Source: Chitinophagaceae bacterium
GTDB lineage: Bacteria > Bacteroidota > Bacteroidia > Chitinophagales > Chitinophagaceae
Direction: 5' to 3'
Assembly: GCA_023251285.1 (NCBI GenBank)
Contig: JAHEZB010000101.1
Location: 1-7,022 of the forward strand
Length of the DNA stretch: 7,022 bases
Under the pieces are notes generated by a model. The model had not been told where the DNA came from, ran no database searches, and was given only the letters and a program-made list of their open reading frames with translations. Shown piece by piece: positions 1 through 7,022 of the stretch. The position numbers were made by a program, and so were the translations under genes. How positions within the stretch are numbered: position 1 is the first letter of the stretch; every line of letters starts with the position of its first letter.

Positions 1-997
1 CATTATTATGGCCGCTGGATACATAAAAATAATCCATCGTTCCATAAAATTTATGATGCGTCCCATAAAGCGGATTGAAATAAGAAATATTGCGCGAAGA
101 AGAATTCATGTCGCGTCCACTCAGGAAATCACTACCAATACCGGCATTGAATTTCTTTGTAAAATTATAATCGACTTTTGCAGATGCCATCCATGCGTTC
201 GTTTTGATGGATGAAGCATTTTTTTCTGGGTTATTTCCGGTTTGATAATAATAGGTTCCGATAAAATTCACTTTATCTTTTTTGTAAAAAAGATTTCCGC
301 CAAAAGTTTTTAAATGAGAAAGAGAGGAATCATTTCTGTTTTGAAAAGCAAGATTGATCGCCAAAGCAGATGCCGAAAATGCATCAGAAAATTTATATTT
401 CATCCATAAAAATTCCATTGATTTATAAGGCTGGCTGATGGAATTGTCAAAAAAATCGCCCGTAATTTTTTCAGCATTCTGGTTATAAGCTGCTGCAAGA
501 TTTGCAGTAAATTTATTTTTCTCAAATCCAAGCAAAGCAGCATCGTGCTTGCGTCCTGCGTTGTTCCAATCCAACGCTCCCAATATTCTTTCGTCATCAT
601 AAGACAAAACCTGGCGACCGATTTTCATGCTCCATTGGGGATTAAAATAAAGTTGAGCCCAAGCTTCATAAAGTGAAACATCGTTTGCAGTTGCTTGCAC
701 CTGCGCGTCATTTCCCCATACGGTTACTACTTGTGTACTAAGGCCAATTTTCAACTTATTATTTTTTGCATAAGTGAACCCAATCCTGCTTCTTTGGGCT
801 ATAAAAGTTGCCGGTTTTTGCCCATCCAATATCGGTGTAAATAATCCGTTTCTTGTTTCTGCACGAGGCCGCAACTGAATATTTATTTTTAATTCTTCGT
901 TTTCATTTTGGGCAAATGAATTTTGATTGCACAAAGTGAATATGGCTAAAAATAATAAGCTTCCCATCAATTTTTGCCGGTTCAATATAATTTTCAT
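1..997 (-). CDS. Alginate-export-like outer-membrane beta-barrel protein (3' end cut by window edge)
   Basis: The frame opens at an ATG (997-995) and stays open for 332 codons to the left edge, so the C-terminus is missing. Residues 1-29 form a Sec signal peptide: basic start, hydrophobic core around 12-23, and SFA before Q30 as the likely signal peptidase I site. The mature part has the alternating polar/aromatic pattern of beta-strands. Residues 127-149 hold a stretch that starts GRQVLSYDDERILG and continues into a DWNNAGR motif, which I recognise as typical of the alginate-export family (PF13372-type porins). Such proteins are usually about 400 residues or more, so roughly the last quarter lies outside. 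The expected role is an outer-membrane channel for an anionic or sugar-like solute; despite the family name, alginate is not implied. It is co-directional with the hydrolase and quinoprotein genes, 207 bases downstream. No Shine-Dalgarno precedes the start. The barrel and export calls are firm; the family name is likely; the substrate is unknown. Confidence 0.72.
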   Translation of the reverse strand, partial: MKIILNRQKLMGSLLFLAIFTLCNQNSFAQNENEELKINIQLRPRAETRNGLFTPILDGQKPATFIAQRSRIGFTYAKNNKLKIGLSTQVVTVWGNDAQVQATANDVSLYEAWAQLYFNPQWSMKIGRQVLSYDDERILGALDWNNAGRKHDAALLGFEKNKFTANLAAAYNQNAEKITGDFFDNSISQPYKSMEFLWMKYKFSDAFSASALAINLAFQNRNDSSLSHLKTFGGNLFYKKDKVNFIGTYYYQTGNNPEKNASSIKTNAWMASAKVDYNFTKKFNAGIGSDFLSGRDMNSSSRNISYFNPLYGTHHKFYGTMDYFYVSSGHNN

Positions 998-1204
998 CTG
1001 ATTCTGATTTTTAAAAAATACACCACAAAATTCAGCTGCATTTTTTTTATCTTTTGTAATGTGAATCAGAAAAAAATATGAGTTGCATCATACCGGTTAC
1101 ATTCCATAGCATTGGGATAAGGTGGGGAAACGTGTGCCAACACGCCATTTGCACTACTTGTGTTCTAAAATATAAACATTATAATCACTTTAAGTTGCAA
1201 TCAA
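998..1204. other. Intergenic region between hydrolase and porin genes
   Basis: These 207 bases hold no credible gene. They contain an AT-rich block with an eight-T run near 1041-1048 and a small 5-bp inverted repeat (CGTGT, 1131-1135, with ACACG, 1140-1144, loop GCCA). On the minus strand that repeat is followed by TTTCCCC, too weak to call a terminator. The left half should carry the porin promoter if it has its own, but I found no exact TAnnTTTG element on the minus strand here. Confidence 0.5.
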
Positions 1205-1216
1205 TTATTGCAACTT
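1192..1216 (-). repeat. 10-bp perfect inverted repeat around the hydrolase stop codon
   Basis: AAGTTGCAAT (1192-1201) is perfectly complementary to ATTGCAACTT (1207-1216), with a 5-base loop CAATT. The stop codon of the hydrolase gene (1207-1205) lies across the stem/loop junction. In the minus-strand transcript the hairpin would form over the last codons. It is followed by AAAGTGATT rather than a run of U, so it does not fit a standard intrinsic terminator. It may stabilise the 3' end, slow read-through into the porin gene, or be chance. Confidence 0.45.
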
Positions 1217-2092
1217 GTCTTTAAAAAAATCCATGGTGCGTTGCCAGGCAAGTTCAGCGGCGGCTTTATCATAACGAGGCGTGGTATCGTTATGAAATCC
1301 ATGATTGACATTCGGATAAATATAAGCAGTATATTGTTTGTGATTCGCTTTTAGTGCAGCTTCATATGCCGGCCAGCCATCAGTAATGCGCCTATCAAGG
1401 CCTGCATATTGGAGAAGCAGTGGCGCCTGTATTTTCGTTACATCTTCTGCTGCAGGCTGGCTTCCATAAAATGGAACTGCAGCTGCAAGATCAGGAAGAT
1501 CAACAGCCATCATATTGGCAATCCATCCGCCAAAGCAAAAGCCGACGACACCAACTTTGCCATTACAATCTTTATTGCTTTTAAGGTAGTGAAATGCGGA
1601 TATAAAATCTTCCAGCATTTTATTTTTATCCAGCTTGCTTTGCATTTCACGTCCTTTATCATCATCGCCCGGATAGCCTCCGAGCGGAGTCAATGCATCG
1701 GGAGCAATGGTAATAAAACCTGCAATGGCGGCTCTTTTAGCCACATCTTCAATGTAGGGATTTAATCCGCGGTTTTCATGAACCACCACAATGCCTCCCA
1801 CCTTTTTTTGCAACTCAGCGGGTTTGGACAGCAGCGCTTTGATCCGGCCACCACCTTTAGGAGAATCATAATAAATGTATTCAGAAGTAATGCGTGGATC
1901 ATCTTTTTTTACCTGTAAAGTGTTCTTATAATCCGGCATCAAAAAACTCAGGAGAGAAGGAACGGTTAGCCCTCCCACCGCATATAAAGATAACTTCTGC
2001 ATAAACTCGCGCCTGTTAACACGGTTGTGCGCATAATCATCATACAGGTCAAAAACTTCTTGTTTGATGTCTTCTTTTTTAATCTTACTCAT
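1205..2092 (-). CDS. Exported dienelactone-hydrolase-family protein (YghX-like)
   Basis: This is a complete 295-residue alpha/beta hydrolase. The dienelactone hydrolase signature is present: nucleophile elbow GFCFGG with Cys186, acid Asp233 (AGLDRR) and His264 (NVNHGFHN), a Cys-Asp-His triad. The conserved VHENRGLN strand (104-111) carries Glu106, which in this family interacts with the nucleophile. The sequence closely recalls E. coli YghX, notably around [14 protein letters not shown] and the C-terminal NHGFHND region. Residues 26-34 (NRREFMQKL) followed by a hydrophobic stretch 35-52 look like a twin-arginine signal, preceded by an unusually long 25-residue polar lead. The protein is therefore probably periplasmic or membrane-anchored. 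The family hydrolyses lactones or esters; the real substrate is unknown. It lies 107 bases downstream of the quinoprotein gene on the same strand. The ATG at 2092 has no Shine-Dalgarno, as usual in Bacteroidota. Fold and triad are firm; export is likely. Confidence 0.88.
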   Translation of the reverse strand: MSKIKKEDIKQEVFDLYDDYAHNRVNRREFMQKLSLYAVGGLTVPSLLSFLMPDYKNTLQVKKDDPRITSEYIYYDSPKGGGRIKALLSKPAELQKKVGGIVVVHENRGLNPYIEDVAKRAAIAGFITIAPDALTPLGGYPGDDDKGREMQSKLDKNKMLEDFISAFHYLKSNKDCNGKVGVVGFCFGGWIANMMAVDLPDLAAAVPFYGSQPAAEDVTKIQAPLLLQYAGLDRRITDGWPAYEAALKANHKQYTAYIYPNVNHGFHNDTTPRYDKAAAELAWQRTMDFFKDKLQ

Positions 2093-2199
2093 GATAATTG
2101 ATTTGAAAGGAAGGGGTGTAAAAACAAAACACTAACTACCAATAAAAATATTGATTTTTTTCCAAAATGAACCCGAGTTTCTACCTTCAGTTTTACTGT

Positions 2200-4380
2200 T
2201 TATTGATTGAGTGCAAACGCTACATAAGCATCGCTCGTTTTTTTGCCAAGCTTTCCGCCACCGCACGCTATGACTAAGTATTGTTTTCCTTTTACTTCAT
2301 AAACTGAAGGAGTTGCAAATCCAGCTGCAGGCAAATCAGCTTCCCATAAAAGCTTTCCGGTTCTTTTATTGAACGCGCGAATTTTTGCATCGCTGGTGGC
2401 CGCTATAAACAGTAGACCACCCGCGGTAACTACAGGACCGCCATAATTTTCGGTACCACTATGAATTCCTTTTGCTTTCAATTCCGGATAATCGCCCAAA
2501 GTATCTTTCCACAACAAATTTCCGGTGTTCAAATCAATCGCATTCAAAGTTCCCCATGGCGGTTTCACCGCAGGATAACCTTCTTTGGTTAAAAATTTAT
2601 TATAACCCGTAGAAGAATAAGGAAGATCAGTCCAGCTGTCTTCGACTTTTTGCGGTGCAATAAACTTTCGGCTTTGCTCTTTTTTATTATCCAGGATAAA
2701 TGAGGCGAGCGCATTGATTTCTTCTTTATCCAATTGTTTAAAAGCAGGCATCATTCTTCTGCCGGAGGAAACGATCTGTTCAAACTGTTGTTGATTGTAT
2801 TTTTTATTGATGCCGATGAGTACCGGATAATTTGCACTTCCTTCTCTTTGCGGACCGTGGCAATTCATGCAACTGGTGTTGTAGATCCGCGTTCCTGCTT
2901 GCAGATTGGTTTCTGCTTTTTGCGGTTTATTTTTTACGTCTACCATGGTCAGTATCCACGGCATTTCGCTTGCATTTACATAAAGGATTCCTGTCAACGG
3001 ATCGTAAGCAGGACCACCCCACTCACCGCCTCCATCAAAACCTGGAAAAATGACCGTTCCTTCTTTAGACGGAGGATTAAACATATTGCCGCTATGATAA
3101 TGAACCAGACGGTTTTTGATGTCCGCATAAGAAGAATCTGAAACAAGATCATTCAAATCCTTTTCGGCTAATAATTGCCTTGCGAATGGTTTTGGAAAAG
3201 AAGGAACCGGTTGAGTAGGAGATAATTTTTCTCCGGTCAGTTCACTTTGATCAGGCACAGGTACTTCATTAATCGGATAAACGGATTCACCGGTTTTCCT
3301 GTTGAATAAAAAAATAAATCCTGATTTGGTAGTTTGCGCAATCGCATCAATAGTTTTTCCATCTTTTTTTATTGAAACCAAAACAGGCGCTGTTGGCAAA
3401 TCCCTGTCCCACACGTCATGATGTACGGTTTGAAAATGCCAGATTCTTTTTCCCGTTGCTGCATCCAATGCAAGAACACAATTGGCAAAGAGATTATTTC
3501 CGGTTCTTCTTCCGCCATAAAAATCATAAGAAGCCGAGCCCATAGGAGCAAAAAGAATTCCGTTCTTTTCATCGAGGCTAAATCCCGACCAGGCATTTGC
3601 GCCTCCAATATGTTTCCAGGCATCTTTGTCATCCCACGAATCATATCCAAATTCTCCCGGCTGGGGAATCGTATGAAATATCCACCGCAACTTTCCGGAA
3701 TGAACATCATACGCCCTGATAAAACCGGGCGCTGCATCTGCTTCTTCAGAAACCCGGCAACCAACAATGATCATGTCTTTGTAAATAATTCCAGGCGAAG
3801 TCATCGCTACATACAGTTTAGAAGCATCTCTTCCCAAATCTCTGTGCAAATCGATTTTGCCATTTTCGCCAAATGATTTTACCGGAATGCCTGCTTTGCC
3901 ATCAATGCAATAGAGTTGAGAATTGGCCGAATAAAATATCCGCTGGCTGTCTTTGTTGTCAGAATAAAAAGTAACGCCACGGCAAACATTCATCCCAAAG
4001 TTTCGCTCCTTTTTTACCGTTGAATCATTCATGGGATCGAAAACCCATTTTTCTTTTCCTGTCGCGGCGCGGAGAGCAAAGAGCTTTAGTTTGGGTGAAA
4101 CGGCAAAAAGTGTAGAATCAATGATAATAGGATTTACCTGGATTTGTGTCATACTATCAGCATCACCGGTATGATACGTCCACGCAACTTTTAATTGCGT
4201 AACATTATTGGTATCAATTTGATTTAAGGAAGAATAATGATTCGCTTCTTTATTTCCTCCGTAAACGGGCCATCCGGAGTAATTAGTAGTAGGTTTTCGA
4301 TTGCAGGAAAAAAATATTAAAACCGTGCAAGCAAAGCCAGTAAAGAATCTCAACAGTCGGAGGCAGTCATTTTTCAACAT
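2200..4380 (-). CDS. PQQ-dependent dehydrogenase lipoprotein with inserted cytochrome c domain
   Basis: This is a 726-residue periplasmic quinoprotein from the ATG at 4380. A longer frame starts at TTG (4419), but the ATG gives a standard lipoprotein signal: basic lead, hydrophobic 11-25, FFSC with Cys26 as the lipidated residue. Propeller repeats of the form A-x-D/N-x-x-[TS]-G-x-x-x-W appear near 102-112, 223-233, 304-314, 614-624 and 669-679. The segment HHDVWDRDLP (320-329) matches the active-site region of membrane glucose dehydrogenase (HHDLWD), whose Asp is catalytic; Asp325 is the counterpart here. About 490-575 is a cytochrome c domain inserted between blades: CMNCH (504-508) binds haem and Met544 in MMPAF is the likely axial ligand. 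It lacks the membrane helices at the start of E. coli Gcd. The expected role is oxidation of a sugar or alcohol, with electrons passing from PQQ to the haem and on to the respiratory chain. No PQQ synthesis gene is in the window. Family is certain; 'glucose' as substrate is not shown. Confidence 0.93.
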   Translation of the reverse strand: MLKNDCLRLLRFFTGFACTVLIFFSCNRKPTTNYSGWPVYGGNKEANHYSSLNQIDTNNVTQLKVAWTYHTGDADSMTQIQVNPIIIDSTLFAVSPKLKLFALRAATGKEKWVFDPMNDSTVKKERNFGMNVCRGVTFYSDNKDSQRIFYSANSQLYCIDGKAGIPVKSFGENGKIDLHRDLGRDASKLYVAMTSPGIIYKDMIIVGCRVSEEADAAPGFIRAYDVHSGKLRWIFHTIPQPGEFGYDSWDDKDAWKHIGGANAWSGFSLDEKNGILFAPMGSASYDFYGGRRTGNNLFANCVLALDAATGKRIWHFQTVHHDVWDRDLPTAPVLVSIKKDGKTIDAIAQTTKSGFIFLFNRKTGESVYPINEVPVPDQSELTGEKLSPTQPVPSFPKPFARQLLAEKDLNDLVSDSSYADIKNRLVHYHSGNMFNPPSKEGTVIFPGFDGGGEWGGPAYDPLTGILYVNASEMPWILTMVDVKNKPQKAETNLQAGTRIYNTSCMNCHGPQREGSANYPVLIGINKKYNQQQFEQIVSSGRRMMPAFKQLDKEEINALASFILDNKKEQSRKFIAPQKVEDSWTDLPYSSTGYNKFLTKEGYPAVKPPWGTLNAIDLNTGNLLWKDTLGDYPELKAKGIHSGTENYGGPVVTAGGLLFIAATSDAKIRAFNKRTGKLLWEADLPAAGFATPSVYEVKGKQYLVIACGGGKLGKKTSDAYVAFALNQ

Positions 4381-4643
4381 GGATGAGTTAAAAATTTTAT
4401 TTTGTTTATATGGTTTCAAGAAAATCTGTTACCCGTTTTTCATCGCTGCTCCGTTGCAGAAAAACATTATTAATTGTTCGAAAACGCCGATTCGAATGGT
4501 AGCATAGAATTCATAAACCTCAAGCCAAATTAAAGTAAATTTTTTGGGTTGCAAATTATTTTCAGCAAAGATTGGAATAGGCAAACAAATCCGGTTTCGC
4601 AATAAACAATACTTTTGCTGTTTCTCATAAATCAACCATTATT
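4381..4643. promoter_or_regulatory. Divergent intergenic region between quinoprotein and SDR genes
   Basis: These 263 AT-rich bases separate two genes transcribed away from each other, so promoters for both are expected here. On the plus strand a match to the Bacteroidota -7 element lies at 4610-4617. On the minus strand I found no exact TAnnTTTG. The short open frames in this stretch start at TTG or overlap the neighbouring genes and have no recognisable protein character. The bases just before the quinoprotein ATG are A/T-rich without a Shine-Dalgarno. Confidence 0.5.
4610..4617 (+). promoter_or_regulatory. Candidate Bacteroidota -7 promoter element for the SDR gene
   Basis: TACTTTTG matches the Bacteroidota sigma-A -7 consensus TAnnTTTG exactly. 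It lies 26 bases before the TTG start, which would give a leader of about 20 bases. No clear TTTG -33 element is found at the usual distance, so the call rests on one 8-base match and its position. Confidence 0.35.
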
Positions 4644-5333
4644 TTGAAAAAGACAGCTATTATAACAGGCGCTGCTGGCAATCTCGGAAAAGCGGTAGTA
4701 ACAAAATTCATTGACGAAGATTATACTGTTATCGGAACAGTACATAAGAAATCGGCAGCAGGTGATTCGGTATATCAACCGTTTGAAGAAGTAGCGATTG
4801 ATTTATTGAATGAAGAAAGCTCTGAAAAGTTTGTGCAGGATGTGATTGGAAGACATGGAAAAATTGACGTTGCGGTTTTAACTGCGGGAGGTTTTACAAT
4901 GGGAAATGTTGAATCGACAACCACGCAGCATATTTACAAACAATACCAGTTGAATTTTGAAACCACTTACAATGTTGCCCGATTTATATTTATACAGATG
5001 ATGCAACAAAACAGCGGACGCATTTTTTTAATTGGTTCAAGGCAAGGCTTAGAAGCATCTAAAGGAAAAGGAGCCATTGCGTATGCGTTATCCAAGTCAC
5101 TTATTTTTCGTTTGGCCGAAATAATGAATGCGGAAGCAAAAGGAAAAGATATAGTTACGACCGTCATTGTACCGAGCACCATTGACACGCCGGAAAATAG
5201 AAAATCAATGCCAGAAGCGGATTTTAGCAGCTGGGTAAAACCTTCAGAAATTGCTGATACCATTTTTTTCTATTCAGGAGAGACAGCTAATGCTATAAGA
5301 GAACCGGTGATTAAAATTTTCAACAGATCTTAA
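4644..5333 (+). CDS. Short-chain dehydrogenase/reductase (SDR family oxidoreductase)
   Basis: This is a complete 229-residue cytoplasmic SDR. The Rossmann nucleotide-binding motif TGAAGNLG is at 8-15. Asp53 fits the residue that contacts the adenine ring, and LTAGG (79-83) takes the place of the NNAG motif. Asn104, Ser132 and Tyr147-x3-Lys151 complete the classical catalytic set. Proline 177 followed by STIDTP matches the region after the last core strand. The start is TTG at 4644: the frame contains no ATG between the upstream sequence and the glycine motif, and MKKTAIITGAAG is a normal SDR beginning. The gene stands alone on the plus strand, divergent from the quinoprotein and convergent with clpX. 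His34-Lys35-Lys36 just after the second strand would suit NADPH, but this is weak. The substrate cannot be told; SDRs of this short type act on many carbonyl compounds. The family call is firm. Confidence 0.9.
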   Translation: MKKTAIITGAAGNLGKAVVTKFIDEDYTVIGTVHKKSAAGDSVYQPFEEVAIDLLNEESSEKFVQDVIGRHGKIDVAVLTAGGFTMGNVESTTTQHIYKQYQLNFETTYNVARFIFIQMMQQNSGRIFLIGSRQGLEASKGKGAIAYALSKSLIFRLAEIMNAEAKGKDIVTTVIVPSTIDTPENRKSMPEADFSSWVKPSEIADTIFFYSGETANAIREPVIKIFNRS

Positions 5334-5373
5334 AAATATTCAAAAATATTAGCTGCGTAGAGTAGGAAAATAA

Positions 5374-5402
5374 AACGATGGTTTGAAGTGCAAACCATCG
5401 TT
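5374..5402 (-). terminator. Hairpin terminator between convergent SDR and clpX genes
   Basis: AACGATGGTTTG (5374-5385) pairs perfectly with CAAACCATCGTT (5391-5402), a 12-bp stem with 5-base loop AAGTG. Read on the minus strand, downstream of clpX, the stem runs into TTTTATTTTCC, a U-rich tail as expected for an intrinsic terminator. On the plus strand, after the SDR gene, the tail is TTAAAATAC, which is weaker, though the hairpin may still act in both directions. It lies 62 bases past the clpX stop and 41 past the SDR stop. Confidence 0.75.
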
Positions 5403-5463
5403 AAAATACAAATTCCTTTTATTTCTTCGTTTGTTGAATCGTACCGAAAGAAATGTGTAACGG

Positions 5464-6696
5464 CTAGGCCACCTTCAGCATGCTCAATTTACTAATGCTG
5501 AATTTGCGCTGTGCATATTCCAATGTTACCGTAAATGTTTTTACTTTCTGGGAAGGAAGTTCATACATCGCATCCGTCAGGATGCTTTCGCAAATACTTC
5601 TTAAGCCACGAGCACCGAGCTTGTATTCCATTGCTTTTTCTACCATAAAATCGTAAACTTCATCCTCAATGACCAGATTGATTCCCTCAAGGTCAAACAA
5701 TTTTTTATATTGCTTGATAAGAGAATTTTTCGGTTCGGTAAGAATGTTTCTCAAAGTGGTAGCGTCCAGCGGATTCAGATAAGTGACAACCGGAAGCCTT
5801 CCGAGCAACTCAGGAATAAGCCCAAAAGATTTGAGGTCCTGTGCATTTACAAACTGTAACAGGTTTTTACGCTGGTATTCCTGTAAATCTTTATTTACAC
5901 TAAATCCAATTGCATTCGTATTGATCCTGCGTCCAATCAAACGATCAACGCCATCAAAGGCGCCCCCACAGATAAAGAGAATGTTACTGGTATTTATTTT
6001 GATCAGCTTCTGCTCCGGATGTTTCCGTCCGCCTTGCGGGGGCACAAGCACTTCTGTTCCTTCCAGTAATTTCAGCAATCCCTGCTGCACACCTTCGCCG
6101 CTTACATCCCGTGTAATGCTTGGATTGTCGCTTTTACGGGCGATTTTATCAATTTCATCAATATAAACAATTCCTTTTTGAGCAGCGTTTACGTCAAAAT
6201 TACATACTTGCAACAGGCGACTTAAGATGCTTTCCACATCTTCGCCTACATATCCTGCTTCTGTAAAAACGGTGGCATCTACTATCGCAAACGGAACATT
6301 CAAAATACGGGCAATCGTTTTTGCCAATAGTGTTTTACCGGTTCCGGTTTCGCCGACCATGATGATGTTGCTTTTTTCGATCTCAACATCATTGTCTATC
6401 TTTTGATTTAGGCGTTTGTAATGATTATAAACCGCTACTGCAAGCACTTTCTTTGCATCGTCCTGCCCGATGACATATTCATCGAGGAACTTCTTCAGCT
6501 CCATTGGTTTCTTTACAGAAAGTTTATAGTTCGAAACAGATGCATTTTCCTGCGGAACAATTTCCTGCATAATAATTTCCTGCGCATGCTCAATGCAGTT
6601 TTCACAGATATGTCCTTCCTGTCCTGCTATCAGTATTTTTACTTCATCACGGCTTCTTCCGCAAAATGAGCAATGTAAGGTTTGTTGTTTTGCCAT
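5464..6696 (-). CDS. clpX: ATP-dependent Clp protease ATP-binding subunit ClpX
   Basis: This is a complete 410-residue ClpX, the hexameric AAA+ unfoldase that feeds substrates to ClpP in the cytoplasm. In order: N-terminal C4 zinc-binding domain (Cys9, Cys12, Cys31, Cys34); Walker A GETGTGKT (115-122), where E. coli has GPTGSGKT; pore loop GYVG (148-151); Walker B with IDEID (179-183); RKH loop (224-226); IGF ClpP-docking loop (263-265); PELLGR with Arg300 as the probable arginine finger; and sensor-2 GARGLRS (361-367). The length is normal for the family. The frame extends to a TTG at 6720, but the ATG at 6696 gives the usual MAK-x-CSFCGRS beginning, so I start there. The gene lies 97 bases downstream of clpP on the same strand, the standard order, so co-transcription is likely, though the gap leaves room for a separate promoter. 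A strong hairpin follows the stop. Confidence 0.98.
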   Translation of the reverse strand: MAKQQTLHCSFCGRSRDEVKILIAGQEGHICENCIEHAQEIIMQEIVPQENASVSNYKLSVKKPMELKKFLDEYVIGQDDAKKVLAVAVYNHYKRLNQKIDNDVEIEKSNIIMVGETGTGKTLLAKTIARILNVPFAIVDATVFTEAGYVGEDVESILSRLLQVCNFDVNAAQKGIVYIDEIDKIARKSDNPSITRDVSGEGVQQGLLKLLEGTEVLVPPQGGRKHPEQKLIKINTSNILFICGGAFDGVDRLIGRRINTNAIGFSVNKDLQEYQRKNLLQFVNAQDLKSFGLIPELLGRLPVVTYLNPLDATTLRNILTEPKNSLIKQYKKLFDLEGINLVIEDEVYDFMVEKAMEYKLGARGLRSICESILTDAMYELPSQKVKTFTVTLEYAQRKFSISKLSMLKVA

Positions 6697-6793
6697 TGGG
6701 TTTACAGATATTTTTTGCAAATTAGCTTTTTTCTAAAAAAGTAAATGCTAATTTTATCATTTATAAGACAACCTAAACTGTCAAAATGATGCT

Positions 6794-7022
6794 TTACAGT
6801 TTTTTTAAAATTTGATCTACAATACCATATTTTTTACTTTCTTCTGCGTCCATCCAGTAATCGCGGTCAAAATCTTTCATCACTTTTTCATACGATTGGC
6901 CGCAGTTTTCGGCAAGAATTTTAGCGCCTAGTTGCTTTGCTTTCAAAATTTGAACGGCCATAATTTCAAGGTCAGCACTGGTTCCCTGGCCGCCACCACT
7001 TGGCTGATGGATCATTACTTCG
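6794..7022 (-). CDS. clpP: ATP-dependent Clp protease proteolytic subunit ClpP (C-terminal part; 5' end outside window)
   Basis: Only the last 75 full codons are in the window; the frame continues through the right edge. The visible part starts EVMIHQPSGG, the segment holding the catalytic His of ClpP. The catalytic Asp is the second Asp of DRDYW, exactly 49 residues after that His, the same spacing as His122-Asp171 in E. coli ClpP. The nucleophile Ser lies in the missing part. QGTSADLEI replaces the common QGQA-x-DIEI, a minor variation. ClpP is the barrel-shaped tetradecameric serine peptidase that degrades proteins unfolded by ClpX, encoded next downstream. The apparent internal ATG at 7015 is the Met of MIHQP and not a start. 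Confidence 0.97.
   Translation of the reverse strand, partial: EVMIHQPSGGGQGTSADLEIMAVQILKAKQLGAKILAENCGQSYEKVMKDFDRDYWMDAEESKKYGIVDQILKKL

Noticed and set aside
8..214. Plus-strand open frame inside the porin gene
   Set aside because: It is antisense to a well-supported coding frame and has no protein-like features.
997..1070. 8-bp inverted pair TCTGATTC / GAATCAGA upstream of the porin start
   Set aside because: The arms are 58 bases apart and one overlaps the start codon; no other operator feature supports it.
2140..2161. CAATA-AAAA-TATTG followed by a T-run, terminator-like on the plus strand
   Set aside because: No plus-strand gene ends here, and on the minus strand the U-tract is on the wrong side. 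The stem has only five mostly A/T pairs.
4429..4635. 68-codon minus-strand open frame in the divergent intergenic region
   Set aside because: It starts at TTG, resembles no protein family I know, and lies where promoters are expected. Its Cys/Phe-rich content looks like translated AT-rich spacer.
5332..5350. Direct repeat AAAAATATT-C-AAAAATATT after the SDR stop codon
   Set aside because: Nine-base A/T repeats are common in this base composition, and nothing nearby suggests a binding site or target duplication.
6721..6752. Inverted repeat ATTAGC...GCTAAT with inner T6/A6 runs in the clpX leader
   Set aside because: The arms are asymmetric and made almost wholly of A/T homopolymers; this is expected by chance in such DNA.
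6775..6802. 7-bp inverted repeat (AAACTGT / ACAGTTT) over the clpP stop codon, as a possible terminator before clpX
   Set aside because: The stem is short and AT-rich with a 14-base loop, and no U-tract follows on the minus strand. clpP and clpX are normally expressed together.

Overview
The window looks like ordinary chromosome from a Bacteroidota bacterium, probably of the Chitinophagaceae/Sphingobacteriales type. The reasons are AT-rich DNA, no Shine-Dalgarno sequence before any of the five visible starts, one match to the Bacteroidota -7 promoter element (TAnnTTTG), and protein sequences of Bacteroidota character (ClpX, lipoprotein signal, porin). The lineage call is inferred from sequence character, not from a search.

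Left part (1-4380), three genes all on the minus strand. Read in transcription order they are: (i) a large PQQ-dependent quinoprotein dehydrogenase, a predicted lipoprotein with a c-type cytochrome domain inserted in its beta-propeller (2200-4380); (ii) an exported dienelactone-hydrolase-family alpha/beta hydrolase resembling YghX, with a twin-arginine-like signal (1205-2092); (iii) the first 332 residues of an outer-membrane beta-barrel of the alginate-export type, cut by the left edge (1-997). All three products are predicted to work in the cell envelope. A possible reading is a small periplasmic oxidation module: the porin admits a substrate, the quinoprotein oxidises it (many such enzymes make lactones), and the hydrolase opens the lactone. 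That link is inference only. The gaps (107 and 207 bases) do not prove an operon.

Middle (4381-4643): a divergent intergenic region with a candidate promoter for the plus-strand gene. 4644-5333 (+) encodes a short-chain dehydrogenase/reductase with complete cofactor and catalytic motifs, apparently starting at TTG.

Right part (5334-7022): the SDR gene converges on clpX, with a perfect 12-bp hairpin between them that probably terminates transcription, most clearly for clpX. clpX (5464-6696, minus) is complete with every expected ClpX motif. It is preceded by the C-terminal part of clpP (6794 to the right edge), giving the standard clpP-clpX order of the ClpXP protease.

Three start codons need care. 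The longest open frames of the quinoprotein and clpX begin at TTG, but internal ATGs at 4380 and 6696 give better N-termini. For the SDR no ATG is available and TTG is the likely true start. I saw no tRNA, rRNA, CRISPR array, insertion sequence or phage gene, and nothing that amounts to a clearly new system.
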